DNA of 64,000 nucleotides from positions 868,001 to 932,000 of the forward strand of contig VXBP01007107.1 of the NCBI GenBank assembly GCA_013400115.1, given 5' to 3'. The position numbers and the translations under genes are program-made. The notes under the pieces are model-generated. The model saw nothing but the letters and a program-made list of their open reading frames with translations. It had not been told where the DNA came from and made no database searches. This document shows, piece after piece, positions 1-12,700 of this stretch. The stretch's first letter is position 1, and each line of letters opens with the position of its first letter. The DNA is from Rhinopomastus cyanomelas (Eukaryota; Chordata; Aves; Bucerotiformes; Rhinopomastidae).

Positions 1-644
1 GCTAAAAACCCAACAACAGAGAAACCACCAACAGCCAGTGTTCTCGTATATCGCAGAGTATACCTGAGAAATGCATAGACTAATTCATTACCCTACTGCA
101 GTTCATGCTGTCCCACTGTCACTGGAAGCTCCAAGATACGCGTCCACCTGCAGACTGACTCTTGACTCTCTCAGCAAACAGACTTGTTTAGTTGCATAAA
201 CAGCCCTTCAGAGATGTCTTTTTGAAGCAGGCTCCTGTTGTTACCCACCTTAGTGGTTTTCTTCCAAAGGCCGGCTAAGTCCTCCATGAAAGCCAAAAGG
301 AATGTTTCTCTCACTGTTCTGCACCTCCCACAATAGCTGGGTATCTGCCCCCACTGCAGTTTCTCAGCAGGGAGAGAAAAAGAATCATCCATTTGTCAGC
401 TTTAATTCTCAGCAGTTCATAGAGTAATTTGATAAATATGGTTTATTATCCATTTATCATAGAACCATATCTCAGCATTTTAAAAGGTAACTTTAAAGAG
501 GGTTTGAATGTTTTAGATTGTAAGTAGGAGTGAATTAGGTTGTTAATAAATGTATCGCAGGAAACCAATATATTTTCTGTTAGTTTTGTGGTATTTTTAA
601 ACTGAGTAGCAAGAACTTCCTTATGGTTTTGGTTTTCACTTTAG

Positions 645-794
645 ATTGAACAACTGAAGGATGAAATACGCTCATTGCGTCAGTCAGAAGGTGCCAATGT
701 TGTCTTCCAAACAGTGAATCTTCCAGAAGGAATGGTTCCATCAAGTGTTAATACGATTAATTCTCTAAATGAATATTTGATACGTCTTATACAG
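645..794 (+). CDS. CEP290: CEP290 exon, human exon 22 equivalent
   Basis: 150 nt, phase 0 at both ends, acceptor TTTAG and donor GTAACT. It encodes IEQLKDEI...GANVVFQ...NEYLIRLIQ, matching human IEQLKDEIQ...GANVVF...NEYLIHLLQ. The 644 bases before it are intron 21, in which I see no further feature. Confidence 0.95.
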
Positions 795-3700
795 GTAACT
801 CATGTATTCCTTGATGACAAGAATATTTGTAACCTTCGCATTTTTAAAGTCTAGTGCCATACCACGTATGGGCATGCGAGAACTCTCAAAAGTTATTTAG
901 AAGTTCTGACATCGAGTAAATTTTTTAGGCTTTTCTAGTTTTTTATAGCTCTTAAGTATTTTACTGTGTTGTAAACCCAGAAGGTAGTAACTCATTACAT
1001 TTTCTACAACAGTTCAGGTTTGTTTTATTCTAATATCCGAATTTTTATCTTGATATTTGCGCACTCTTCATTCTACTTCTGCAGTTGCACTCTTTGTACA
1101 AGAAATTGTTTCTTGCTGCTGTCTGTATTTTTCCACCTTAATCTGTATGTGCAAATCCTACACTAAAGCATTATCATTCAGCTGTTTGTCAAAAATTGTA
1201 AACATCTTCCTTATGAAGAGAGACTGAGAGAGCTGGGTCTGTTTAGCCTAGAGGAGAGTAAACTTGGGAGAATTCATACACACTTGGAAGTATTTAAAGG
1301 ACAAGTGTCAGGAGGGTGGCACCAGACTCTTCTCGGTGGTGCCCATTTGCAGGAAAAGGGGTAATGGTTACAAACTGGAATGTAGGAAGTTCCATCTAAA
1401 CACAAGGAAAAACAATTTCACAATGAAGGTATCAGAGTACTGGAGCAGGCTGCTCAGATTGGTCTCTTCTGAAGATATTCAGAACCTGCCCCATGTGTTC
1501 ATGTGTGATCTTCTCTGACCAATCCTGCTCTGGCCAAACCGCCTGGCAGTCGTTTCTTCCAACTTCTAGTATTTTATAATTCAGTGAAAGAATAGATTCT
1601 TTGACAACTGGAGTAAAAACTTACCTTTTAACTATTATTATTTTATTCTGCTTTGAATCACTTTACTTTGGATTAGAGAGTATTTTTCAATTTTCCGTGA
1701 ATTATGAAGTAGAAGCGTGTTTGGAAACATGAGTTAAAAAAAATCACCTTTAAGTTAGACGTTCAGTTAGTATTCTTCATGGGCTACTAACACTTTGTGG
1801 TGCTTCGAACCTTGAGGGCTGCAATCCACAGTACAGTTAAGCCCTATTTAACGATTGTTAATATGAACACCAGAGTCTATTATACTTTTCTATTCAGTTT
1901 CTTCTGAAGAAGACATATATTTCATACTTGCAGTTCACACAGTTCATGACAGATGCTTCTGTCATGACAAACACAAGGAAGAACTGGCATTTTGATTAAA
2001 TCTTTCATGTTTAAATTAATAACTTTGATATTTTTATTTGGAAAATAATCATTAGGAACTGGAAAATAAAGAACAATTACTTCAACAGTTTGAAGGCGCA
2101 GTGGAGGACTACAAGCGAAAATTTGCAGTAATTCGTCATCGACAAGGCTTGCTATATAAAGAATATCATAGGTATTGTTTTCTTTTCTGAATTGCAAAAG
2201 TTTAACACTAATAATTTCAAATATAGGATTTACTGCTGTGTTGAAGTAGTTAATTTGCTGCTTCTCTGTGTCATTCTGTGGTTAATTAAAAATATTTCAA
2301 AATGAATTTGAGTAGTCTGTCTCTCAGGAAGTACAGAAGCCTTGTTCCCCTTGAAAGTCATCTCTCTTGGCTAAATGAATGTACAAATGTTTTATGCAAA
2401 GGAAACAGTTATGGGAAGAGTCATTGTTTGTTTGCTAAACTCTTATCTACCTGTAAATCTTGTTAGACCAAACTGCTGGGCATAGTCTGATTCAAAAAGA
2501 AAATTTTGATTTCCACATGCACACCATGGTAAGTGCCTAGCTATGAAAGGGAGATCTGGAATTTCCAAATATGTACTTAATGCCAGAATGTTTTTCATTT
2601 GCAAAGTTCTAAACTTCACCTGTTTTTGTGGAGATATAAAGTAATTAATAATAAATTAAAATAAAGAAATAAATAAAGTAATTAAATAAAGTAATTAATG
2701 AGTAATAAAATAAAGTAATTAATCTGAAACACAAATATGAAGTTTAGATTAAATTCCATGCGTGTATATTTTTGGGGAGTAAGGCATGTCTATCTCTGCA
2801 CTATAGTACACATGCAGAGATAAGACACTCAAGTAATCAGTTTCATCATTAAACCAGCTACAGCCTACACAGAGCAGATAGCTTTTCATTAATCCATCTG
2901 CAATTTATAATGCCTTTTTCAAATTACATTACTGCTAATAATCAATCTCTTGACTGGCTGTTGTTCGGGCAGTGTTTGATGTTTTACAAATCATCATGTC
3001 TTTCATTATTCTGAATGAAAAAACTGAGTTACTGTTTTAGTCAAAAGAAAAGCTGGGAGAAAGAATCAGAAGATATGAAAGAGGAAAAGAAAAAGCTAGA
3101 AGAGCAAAGAGAACAGGATGCCATAAAAATAAAAGCATATTCTGTAAGTAATTTTGCCACTTTCATTTTTCAAAAAGATTTTAATATATAGAGTAGATGT
3201 TCTAATACAATGCTATCAGTTGTAAGTGGTGGAAAAGTTACAGGGAACAATCACTCAGTTTAAATCAAATTGGAAGGGAAGTAGTTTATTGATGTGTAAG
3301 TTGAATGTAAATAACTAGCAATCAGTGAACAAGATACCTTTAGTATCAACAATACGGAAGGTAAATCACAGCATTAAGTCACATACAAAATGTTACTATA
3401 AACCTAAAAATCTTGAAGCACCATTCAGGAACTAAACCCAGTGTTTCTCATTCAACAGTATTCATAAAGTTATATTCACTGGCTGGTCCCTTCAGGATAC
3501 CAGCACCCACACCCTTTCCTGAGAAGTCGTCTCGTCTGTGCTCCAGGGTGCTATGAATGTGTGCTCTGGTGTTGTGTTTACCTCTGTGCCTCCCTGCAGT
3601 CTGCTAACCCATGCACTGGTGGGAAATCACCCTACAAGGTCCAATACAGCCAAGGTGTGGGTCACAGAATAACAGAACATTAGGGATTGGAAGGGACCTT

Positions 3701-6700
3701 GAAAGATCATCTAGTCCAATCCCCCAACCAGAGCAGGATCACCTAAATCAAGTCGCACAGGAACATAAACAGGGAAGGAAACTCCACAACTCCCCTGGGC
3801 AGCCTGTTCCAGTGCTCCGGCACCCTCACTGTGAGGAAGTCACCAAGGTGTGACTGCTGCACTTGGTACCAACAGTCCAAGTACTGGACTGCTTACACTT
3901 GCAGGATTTGGCAAGGAGGAAGCACTCACATCTACAGGGACAGCAGGGAAACTCCTGAACCTGAGCCCAGGTTATGGATTCTGTTTATACATCTCTGCCT
4001 CCACTATAAAAGCATGAAAATTAAAAGTTTTCATGCTTTTATAGCAGTTTCAAGCTGACTACTACTTTATTTCAAATATTTGGTTTTATTCTTACTATTC
4101 AATCTGGTTGATGGTCATCTTTCTCTTGAATTATCTCAGTTTTGAGCAAATGCCCTCTCAGTCTAAGGTATTCTGGTCACGCAAACTACTTACACTCACG
4201 CTGTTCTCTTTACAGCAGTTGTTACCTCGAAGATGATGGAGTAGAACACCTCCCTTATGAGGAAAGGCTGAGGGAGCTGAGTCTCTTTAGCTTGGAGAAA
4301 TGTAGACTGAAGGGTGACCTCATTAGTGTTTATAAATATATGAAGGATGGGTGTCAGGAGACTGGAGTAAGGCTCCTCTCAATGTCATCTAATGGTAGGA
4401 CAAGGGGCAGTGGTTGTAAACTGGAACATAGGAGGTTCCACATAAATATGAGAAGGAACTTCTTCACAGTGAGGGTGACAGAGCACTGGAACAGGCTGCC
4501 CAGAGGGGTTTTGGAGTCTCCTTCACTGGAGATATTTAAGACCCAACTGGATGTGTTCCTGTGCAACATGGTCTAGGTGATCCTGCTGTGTCGGGGGGGT
4601 TGGACTAGATGATGTTTAGAGGTCCTTTCCAATCCATAATGATTCTATTATTCTGTGAATGGAACATATACACACTCAACATGTGGGTAAGCATAAAATA
4701 CTCTAGCACAAGAAAAAGGCCTTTAGCTTTGCTGTTACACGCTTCAGCTTGCCGAGAGGATGGGAATATAAACTGGTGCATAACATCCCATTTCCTTACA
4801 AGCCTCTGGCCAGCTCTCCAGCCTGTCCAGGTCTTGCTGAATGGCAGCACAGTCTGCTGGGGTGTCGGCGACACCACCCAGCTTTGTGTCATCAGCAAAC
4901 TTGCTGACAGTGCATGCCAATCCCTCATCCGAGTCATCAATGAATAGACTGAACAGGACTGGTCCCAGCAGCAACCCCTGGGGCACTCCACTAGATACAG
5001 GCCTCCAACCAGACTCTGTCCCATTGACCATCCACTCTGTCCATCTCACTGCCTGATCATCTAGACCACACTGTCTCAGTTTGGCTGTGAGGATGCTGTG
5101 GGAGACTGTATCAAATGTCTTACTATTAGCAAAAAGAAATTACTTCAGACAGACTAACGGAACTTGTACACCTAGATTAATAAATGTACAAAAAGCCTTG
5201 TCTACATAGTTGAGTTTTATTGTATTTCTGTACAAGGTTCTTACTTTGAAATATTATTTTGCAGGCTTTACTCAGTGCTCTTCAGTTGGATCCTGATGAA
5301 ACAAAGAGAGTTCTTGCAGAAAATAATAGGAAAATAACTGTTTTACAAATTAATGAAAGGACACTAACAAGGCAGCACACCACTTTGCTTGAAACAGAAC
5401 GACATCTGAGAAAAGAAAATGAGAAACTAAAGGATGAAATAACACACATGGAAACCGCAGTTACAGAGAGGATTGGAAACTTGCAACGATTCAAGGTATA
5501 GTTTAGAGTAGTAATAGTGCACATTTTTATCTTTACAGTCTGGCAATAAACACTTTTTAAAATTGAGGCAGTACTAGTTATCTTGAATACATTACCACAA
5601 ATGCTTCTTAGATGCTGTTATAAATTTTGTCAAAACATTCCTTGTATTTAAAGAAGCATCACATAAACAAAACCTGTCACTTTTCCCTTTTTGTCAGTGC
5701 TTCAGCAAGTTCTTTTCATTGAAAATGTCATATGAAACCAGATTTTCCTTTCTGCTATTACGTGTTGCTAAGGCCTGTACTTACTTATCTTTATAAAATA
5801 TGCTTTTGGTAGTGTGTTATGGTTGAGAGGCAACTGTTGATAAAATTACTCAGAGTTGGAATATAAGAGAAAATGTGTTCCTTGCAATATTTATTTAAAT
5901 AAATGTTTATATCAATGTTTATTGCAAGCAATTTATAAAGACATGCAGTAATTCAGTAAAATAAACTGTTAAAATGTTCAGAAGTATCATACTAAGTGGT
6001 GTTCCTTCGTTGTGGAGTAAGTTTTTTCTATGAATCTATCTATTAGACCTTACTAACCCGTTGTGCTCATTATTTTCATAGGAAATGGCTAGCTTTAAGA
6101 TTGCAGCTCTGCAAAAGGTGTTGGATGGTAGTGTGCCCTTGTCTGAGCTAGAACTTGTTAACAAGCAGTATAATGCATTGACTGCTAAGTACAGAGATAT
6201 GTTACAAAAAGATAACATGCTCGTCCAACGGACTGCGAACTTGGAACACATGGAGGTAATGGTTGCTTTGTGTTTGAACCCTAAAGGTTAGAAAACCCAA
6301 ATGCTCCTTATGCGTTCATTCTGCATTGGATTTTCGTCCTTAGTTACTAGAAAAGTGAAGTCTCAGCACTGGAACTGCTAGTATAACAGTTCCACAGTGA
6401 GTATGGGATGTTTGAGCCAGCATCGCTGTTGCTATCAAATTTGAATTTGCTTACCTGCTGGTTTTGAGTGGATTAAGAAACACAGCGTCCCAAATTTTAT
6501 TTCAGTGGTTATATGTAAAAGCATTTTATTTAATTTATTTGGCGATTTTGGGGGTGTTTTTTTTGTCTGTTTGCTTGCTTCTTACATTAAGCGCTGGGCA
6601 TGTTCTTTAACAAAGTATTTTTAGCTATTTGATAAACAAAGCAAGGCTGGCGGAAGGAGTATTTCCTCTTTTCTTCCATTCCAAGGTCATAAGGAAAATA

Positions 6701-9700
6701 GAATGAATGTAAATACTTCCAAAGCTCTCAAATGAAGTGTTCTTACTGATTCCTAACTTACAAGAGTGAAATGTTCCGTTCTAAAAGGCAGCAAGCAGAA
6801 TTTTTGGTAAATAACCAAAGATTGCTTACAGTGTGTTTGCAAAACGTTGCTAATATGTAACTATCGCTTTGAAGTCTTATAAGTGGAAGGGAGCCGCTTT
6901 TCAAGAACCCTGAGGCTGGCTTCAAAGATAGGTTACTACCTCTTGCTTTGCATTCATGTCAGAAATAATAGTTCAAGGATGTAGTTTAACCGGTAGTTAA
7001 AAGTCACAGTAGGTGTGGTGAGTAAACTATAAACATTTGCCTACTTGGGAACAGGTGGGTGCATTTGTGTTAGCTAAAGAACAAATGACTGCTTGTCAGA
7101 TTTATGGAATTTTGTGTGTTAAAAAACTTGCATTGCCTATTCCAGCTAATTCATACAGCTACAGAATTATTTATCAGTAGAAAATTAAAATGTATTTAGT
7201 AAACAAGAAGTTGAAAATTAAGATGAAGCATTCAGTTTGGTTTACTTATTCTACTGTCTGCTACAGTTAAATGGTGTTTTGTTGCAATACTTTCTGTCCT
7301 ACAGCATGAGAATGAATCCTTGAAATCTCAGATAAGTTCATTGAATAAGGAACTGGAGATCACAAAAGAGAAACTCCACACTGTAGAACAGGCGTGGGAA
7401 CAGATGACTAAACTAGGCAAGTATGAAATTAATTACAACATTAACAATTAGATTATGAATATAAGTAATATTTTAAAATGTTTTGAAATGAATTTATCGT
7501 GAAACAAAAAAAAGTTGAAAATATTTTGTATATTTCATGAACAGTCTTAATTTTTGTATACATTCCATTTAACTCAGCTATTTGACCAAAACCAAGTTTG
7601 GCATTTTCCTCTGGAAACTGTTCTATGTTGACTTTTCTTGGGCTGCTGGATCAAGGGTTTACGAGGTAGAACTTGCAAAGCAATATCACCAGATTTGTTT
7701 TATTTTATGTTTCATAAATTGCAGTCAACAATTGATTGTCAACATTCATAGGTTATTATAAAAAAACCTGTTACTGGTTTCATGATCCATTACACAGTAT
7801 TTTTTCTTAGTGTCTGTGGCTTCTTTGTGTACAATTAAGTTCTCATTATTCAAGAAGAACTCATGCACATAATTCTCTTTCACTGATTTTGAAATGAAAT
7901 TTCCTGAAGCTTTACCAGGTAAATTAAGGATAAAGTGAAAGGTTACACTGGCAATAGTTATAATTCTCAATAACCATGGTTATATATGTATCCATTTGTA
8001 ATTGATAATAATACTTCAGCTACTTTCAAGCATGTAATGATAACTGTGTCACTTGTTTAGAAAAGTAATAATGGTGTTTTGATAAAGTTTATCTGACAGA
8101 TAAACCTCATGTTCCATTTCACTGTGCAAATAATTTTTGCAGTTGAATCCGTTTTTGTATTCCCTAATTTAAGCATTTTTTAATGTAGGGGATAACAGTG
8201 CCGTGGACAAGGGCACAAAAGCAATAACCAACAGTGAGATACTATCCATTTCTAATAAAATCGCAATGTTGGAAATGAAGGAACTAAATGAAAGACAGAG
8301 AGCAGAGCATTCACAGAGAATGTATGAACATTTAAGGAATACTGTAAAGCAAATAGAAGATCGTAATTTTGAATTGGAAGCAAAATTCAATGAGGTAAGT
8401 CTGTTGAGATTTAACACCATAATTTGACACACATTAAAAAGCATATTTTTGAGCTTTTCAAAATACACTAATCTGTTTTGTATGATGACTAGCAACTCTT
8501 TAAGAGCTGCAACTTTTGAATGCACAAGACATTTATTAAAATACTCAAATCTGTCAGATATTTTATTAAGGAGCGGTATCAAATTAATCTACTACTACTG
8601 TCTGTACTAGATTAACTCATCAGGCATCTTTATGTTGCCAAATGCTTTTCAGATGTCTTTTCTTACTGTGCTTTGGTTTGAATTGAGGTATTACTTATTT
8701 GGTATTTAATAATAATTGGGCTGCTGAAGAGAATTTAACTTAATTGTGAAAGTTCTTTTTAGAAAGAGCAAACACTATCATGAGTCTTGGCACCTAGATC
8801 CCTGGCAAGACCGCTCATTTCCTAGAGAGTTAACATTGTTATTCTTTCTTTTGTTGTTGGATTGTTTGTTTTTTGTTTTTTTTAATTTAAGAGTGAAGTC
8901 TTGCAATAATAGATGTAAGAAAATTTACTGTCGTTATGCTTAATTTAGGATTTTGTTCTGCGCTGTGCACCCCTTTGTGTGTGCATGCAGTGCTGCAAAC
9001 AAGATGTTTAGTCAGAGAGGAAGTTGGGTTTTTGTAACAGAGCTGAGCAGTGTTTTGTAATGACTGAAAAAGAGGAGACACTTTCGGCACTGCTTTTTCC
9101 TTGCGGACGTAGGAGCAGGTGTGTGTTTGGGATACCATTTTTTAATTTTTGGTTTTGTGGGGTTTTTTTAAGCTCACAAAAATCAACATGGAGGCACAGA
9201 AGGTGGAACAAGAATTAAGAGATGAACTCTCAAAAAGTGTAAGTAAGGCAGTAAGTGATGCAGATAGAAAACAAATCATGGACCTAGAGAAGCGTGAAAT
9301 GGAACTCAAGATCGAAGTATCGAAGTAAGTAACAAATTTCAAATGTGGTATGTTTGGAAGCATGTAAAACTTCTGTCTGTACGGAGTTATATAATACACT
9401 GATCCCTGAAAATACCAAAAAGACATTGAAGAACAGTGCTTTTTAGATACCTTGATATGGACATTTGTCTTTGAGTAAATACTGTGATCCTGCTATATTC
9501 CTAAACCAGCAAAGTCTGTGCGGATATTAGTAGTTGGTTTTAATATTGAGGATAAGTTATTAGGCTTGGAAGCAGAAAAAGAGAATGAAACTTTTTGAGC
9601 ATTTGTAGTCTGAAGTGCAAGACAAGTACAGGACAGAGGTGCTTATTTCAGGTAAAAAACGTGGCATCATTTTCTTGCAGTAGACTGCTGCCTGTAAACA

Positions 9701-12700
9701 TCTATGTAACTTACATGAAAATGTACTGTGAAAAAGTTGAGACTTAATAAAGAATTTTCATAACAAGAACTCTGAGCATGGAAAAGTATGCTGAAAAGAA
9801 CAAAGCCTTCAAATATTTTGATATGAGGAAACACACTAAGAATCTTTTCTTAGCATTTGTCATGTAGAAAATCTTAATAGGCTGCTCAGTTGTTTTGAGT
9901 GACACAATAATCTTGTTTTCCCTGCAAGGTTAAGAGAATTTTCTGATGTAGCAAAAATGCAACTAGAAGCTCTGGAGGCACGCCAGCAATACAGGGATAA
10001 AGAAGTGGAATCTCTCAGAATACAAATTTCAGATTATCAGGTAAAGTTCAGCCTTTGTTAACACAGAAGTTTGTATTTTATTCTCGGGACTAAGAAGAAG
10101 TTAAGTACTTTTTATAGTGATTCAGGGAACTGCAAAAGCATTTCAAGAAGAATCTCAGCAAGCCTTACAAGGTCCTTGTAGTGGACACAGTCTTTAAAGA
10201 GTTCTGCATTACATTAATTATTCTCTTTTTCAATTTTTTTTTTTTCTAACTGTAAAGCTGTTACAGATCGTCACGGGTTTTTTAATGAGTTATTTAAGCA
10301 GTGTTTATTCCTATGTGATTAATAGCTCACGGTCAGTATTTTAAAATTTAAATTTATCAGGAAAGAAAAACCTGAAGATTTGCATCAGATACTATTTGAC
10401 TTTGTTACTAGCTGAAACAATTTCTTGGTATTTGAAAGAAATATATTGACGTAAGATATCGTGTTCTATAAAAGTTTAAGTCCCTAATACAACATAGGAA
10501 TCTGCTTTTATATTGGCTGGATTGGCTAAGTTTAGTGATATGTTTCTTCCCCATTTCCTGATATTTTGGAGAAAGACAATATTTAAGATCAGTATCTGAA
10601 AAGGTCTGCCTATAAAATGTGATTCCACAAACAATAGTGGAATAATAACTAACTGTTTTAGAGGCTCTTTTGTATGGAATAAAATCTATGCAATATACAA
10701 AGTAAAGGGGAAAAAGCTTTTTTATGTTTACTTATATCCTGTGTTAACATATTCAAAATGAAAAATAAATTTGTTCCACACTTTTTGTTCTTAGGCACAG
10801 TCAGATGAAAATGCAGTCATTGCAAAACTGCATCAACATATCGTAGCCCTTCAAAGTAGTGAATCTATTGCTGTAGGCAGACTGGAGGCACTTAAAATGA
10901 AGCTACAGAAGATGGAGATCCATAATCTACACTTAGAACAGAAGCTTGACGAGAAAGAGCAAGCCTTATATTTTGCCCGACTGGAAGGAAGAAATAGAGC
11001 CAAACATCTGCAACAGACAGTTCAGTCATTGCGGCGACAGTTTAGTGGTGCCCTGCCTTTAACGCAACAAGAAAAATTTTCTAAAACAATGATTCAGCTA
11101 CAGAATGATAAACTGAAGACCCTGGAAGAAGTTCAGCGTGCCCAGCAGGAGCGTCGGAATGCAGAAAACAGAGCATTAGAGATGGAGTTAAAACTGAAAA
11201 GTTTAGAAGAACTAATAAGTACACTGAAGGATACAAGAGGAGCTCAAAAGGTCTCTTGTTTCACAGCTTTGAGTATCTTTGCTCATCTGATCTGTATTTA
11301 AGTTCTATTTTGGTTCAGCTTGTTTCCTAAACATCTGTTTTATTGTAGATTTCAAAATTCAGCTACAACACGTTTGATTTCCTGTTTTAAAAAAGCTATT
11401 TACAAAATCACACAGAATCACAGAACATTAGGGATTGGAAGGGACCTCAAAAGATCATCTAGTCCAGTCCCCCTGCCACAGCAGGATCACCTAGACCAGG
11501 TCACACAGGAACACATCCGGGTGGGCCATGTGGAGCCTGTTCCAGTGCTCTGTCACCCTCACTGTGAAGAAGTTCCTTCGCCCTCTGTGAAAGTCAGTGC
11601 AGTCCAATTTACTAATTTTCTTTTGTGCCCAGCTACCTGTCCTAGAAAGTAGAGGCTAAGTATGAATTCTGTTATATTAAACAGAATTAGATTGTAAATT
11701 GATTTAAATTATCAGTGAAATTAAATGAAACTGAAGTTCTGTTCCATGAGCTTGCATTGAAATCTTCGCTAGAAGTCCATATTTTATAAAACAAATCCAT
11801 ATTGTAAAATAAACCAAAGGGCAATAATTTAGACAGCATGGTCAGAAATGTTGTGATAAACCATGTAATTCTGCTTCTTCCTATTTTGCTATTGTAAACA
11901 AGGTTGCTTTGAAATTTGCCTTTCTGACTTCTCTTTGAGATTGCCCTGAATATTATATAATGTAGTTATATCTGTAATGACTAAAGATGTCCGCACTCTA
12001 AGCAATCACTGTATCTCTTGGCCTGTTTTAGTTTCAATCCAGATTTCAAATATTATACATAAGTATTTTATTCTTAATACATGTGAAGTTTTTAATTCAT
12101 ACAGCTTTGTAGTAGTTTGCAGAATCTTTTGTTGTTTTAGAGACACCAACCAAACTTGTTGCATGCTTTTTTGTTTGCTGTGGACAGAAGCATAAAGTGT
12201 AGCTGAGTTAGGTCACTTGCAAATTATTTCTTCTGTAGTCAGTGTAGTAGGGGAAACCTGTTGCCTTTCCAGTTGTCTGCTGCCTCTCAGCGTGAGAATT
12301 TATGAAGTTTATAAAGGCAGCATGTCTTCCTTCCCATTGGTGTTGTAAGTGCCGTAGTGCCTCAAAGAGTGTAGCTGCATATAGTTGTCCTGTGAGCTTG
12401 GTAAATTACAATACTGCGTGTCCTTCATTGTTAGGTAATTGAATGGCACAGGAAGATGGAAGAACTTCATCTGCAGGAACTTAAACTCAATCGAGAATTA
12501 GTCAAGCAAAAAGAAGAGGTGAAACACTTACAAAATATTATTTCTGAGTACGAATCTACAATCAGTAATCTAGAAGAAGAAATTGTACAACAGAACAAGG
12601 TATGTATTCCTGCATTCTATTAGGAAAAAGCCTATTCCTCTTTTATTAAGTAACTTCATGAAAAGAAGTTTCAAGTTTTTAACGTAGATGTTTGTCAGTT

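Noticed and set aside
2640..2720. Cluster of AATAAA words as an internal CEP290 polyadenylation site
   Set aside because: They are units of an AT-rich simple repeat in the middle of an intact coding gene.
4142..4576. 144-codon open frame as a possible small gene
   Set aside because: It translates to the CR1 ORF2 C-terminal pattern (LPYEERLRELSLFSLEK), so it is a retrotransposon remnant.
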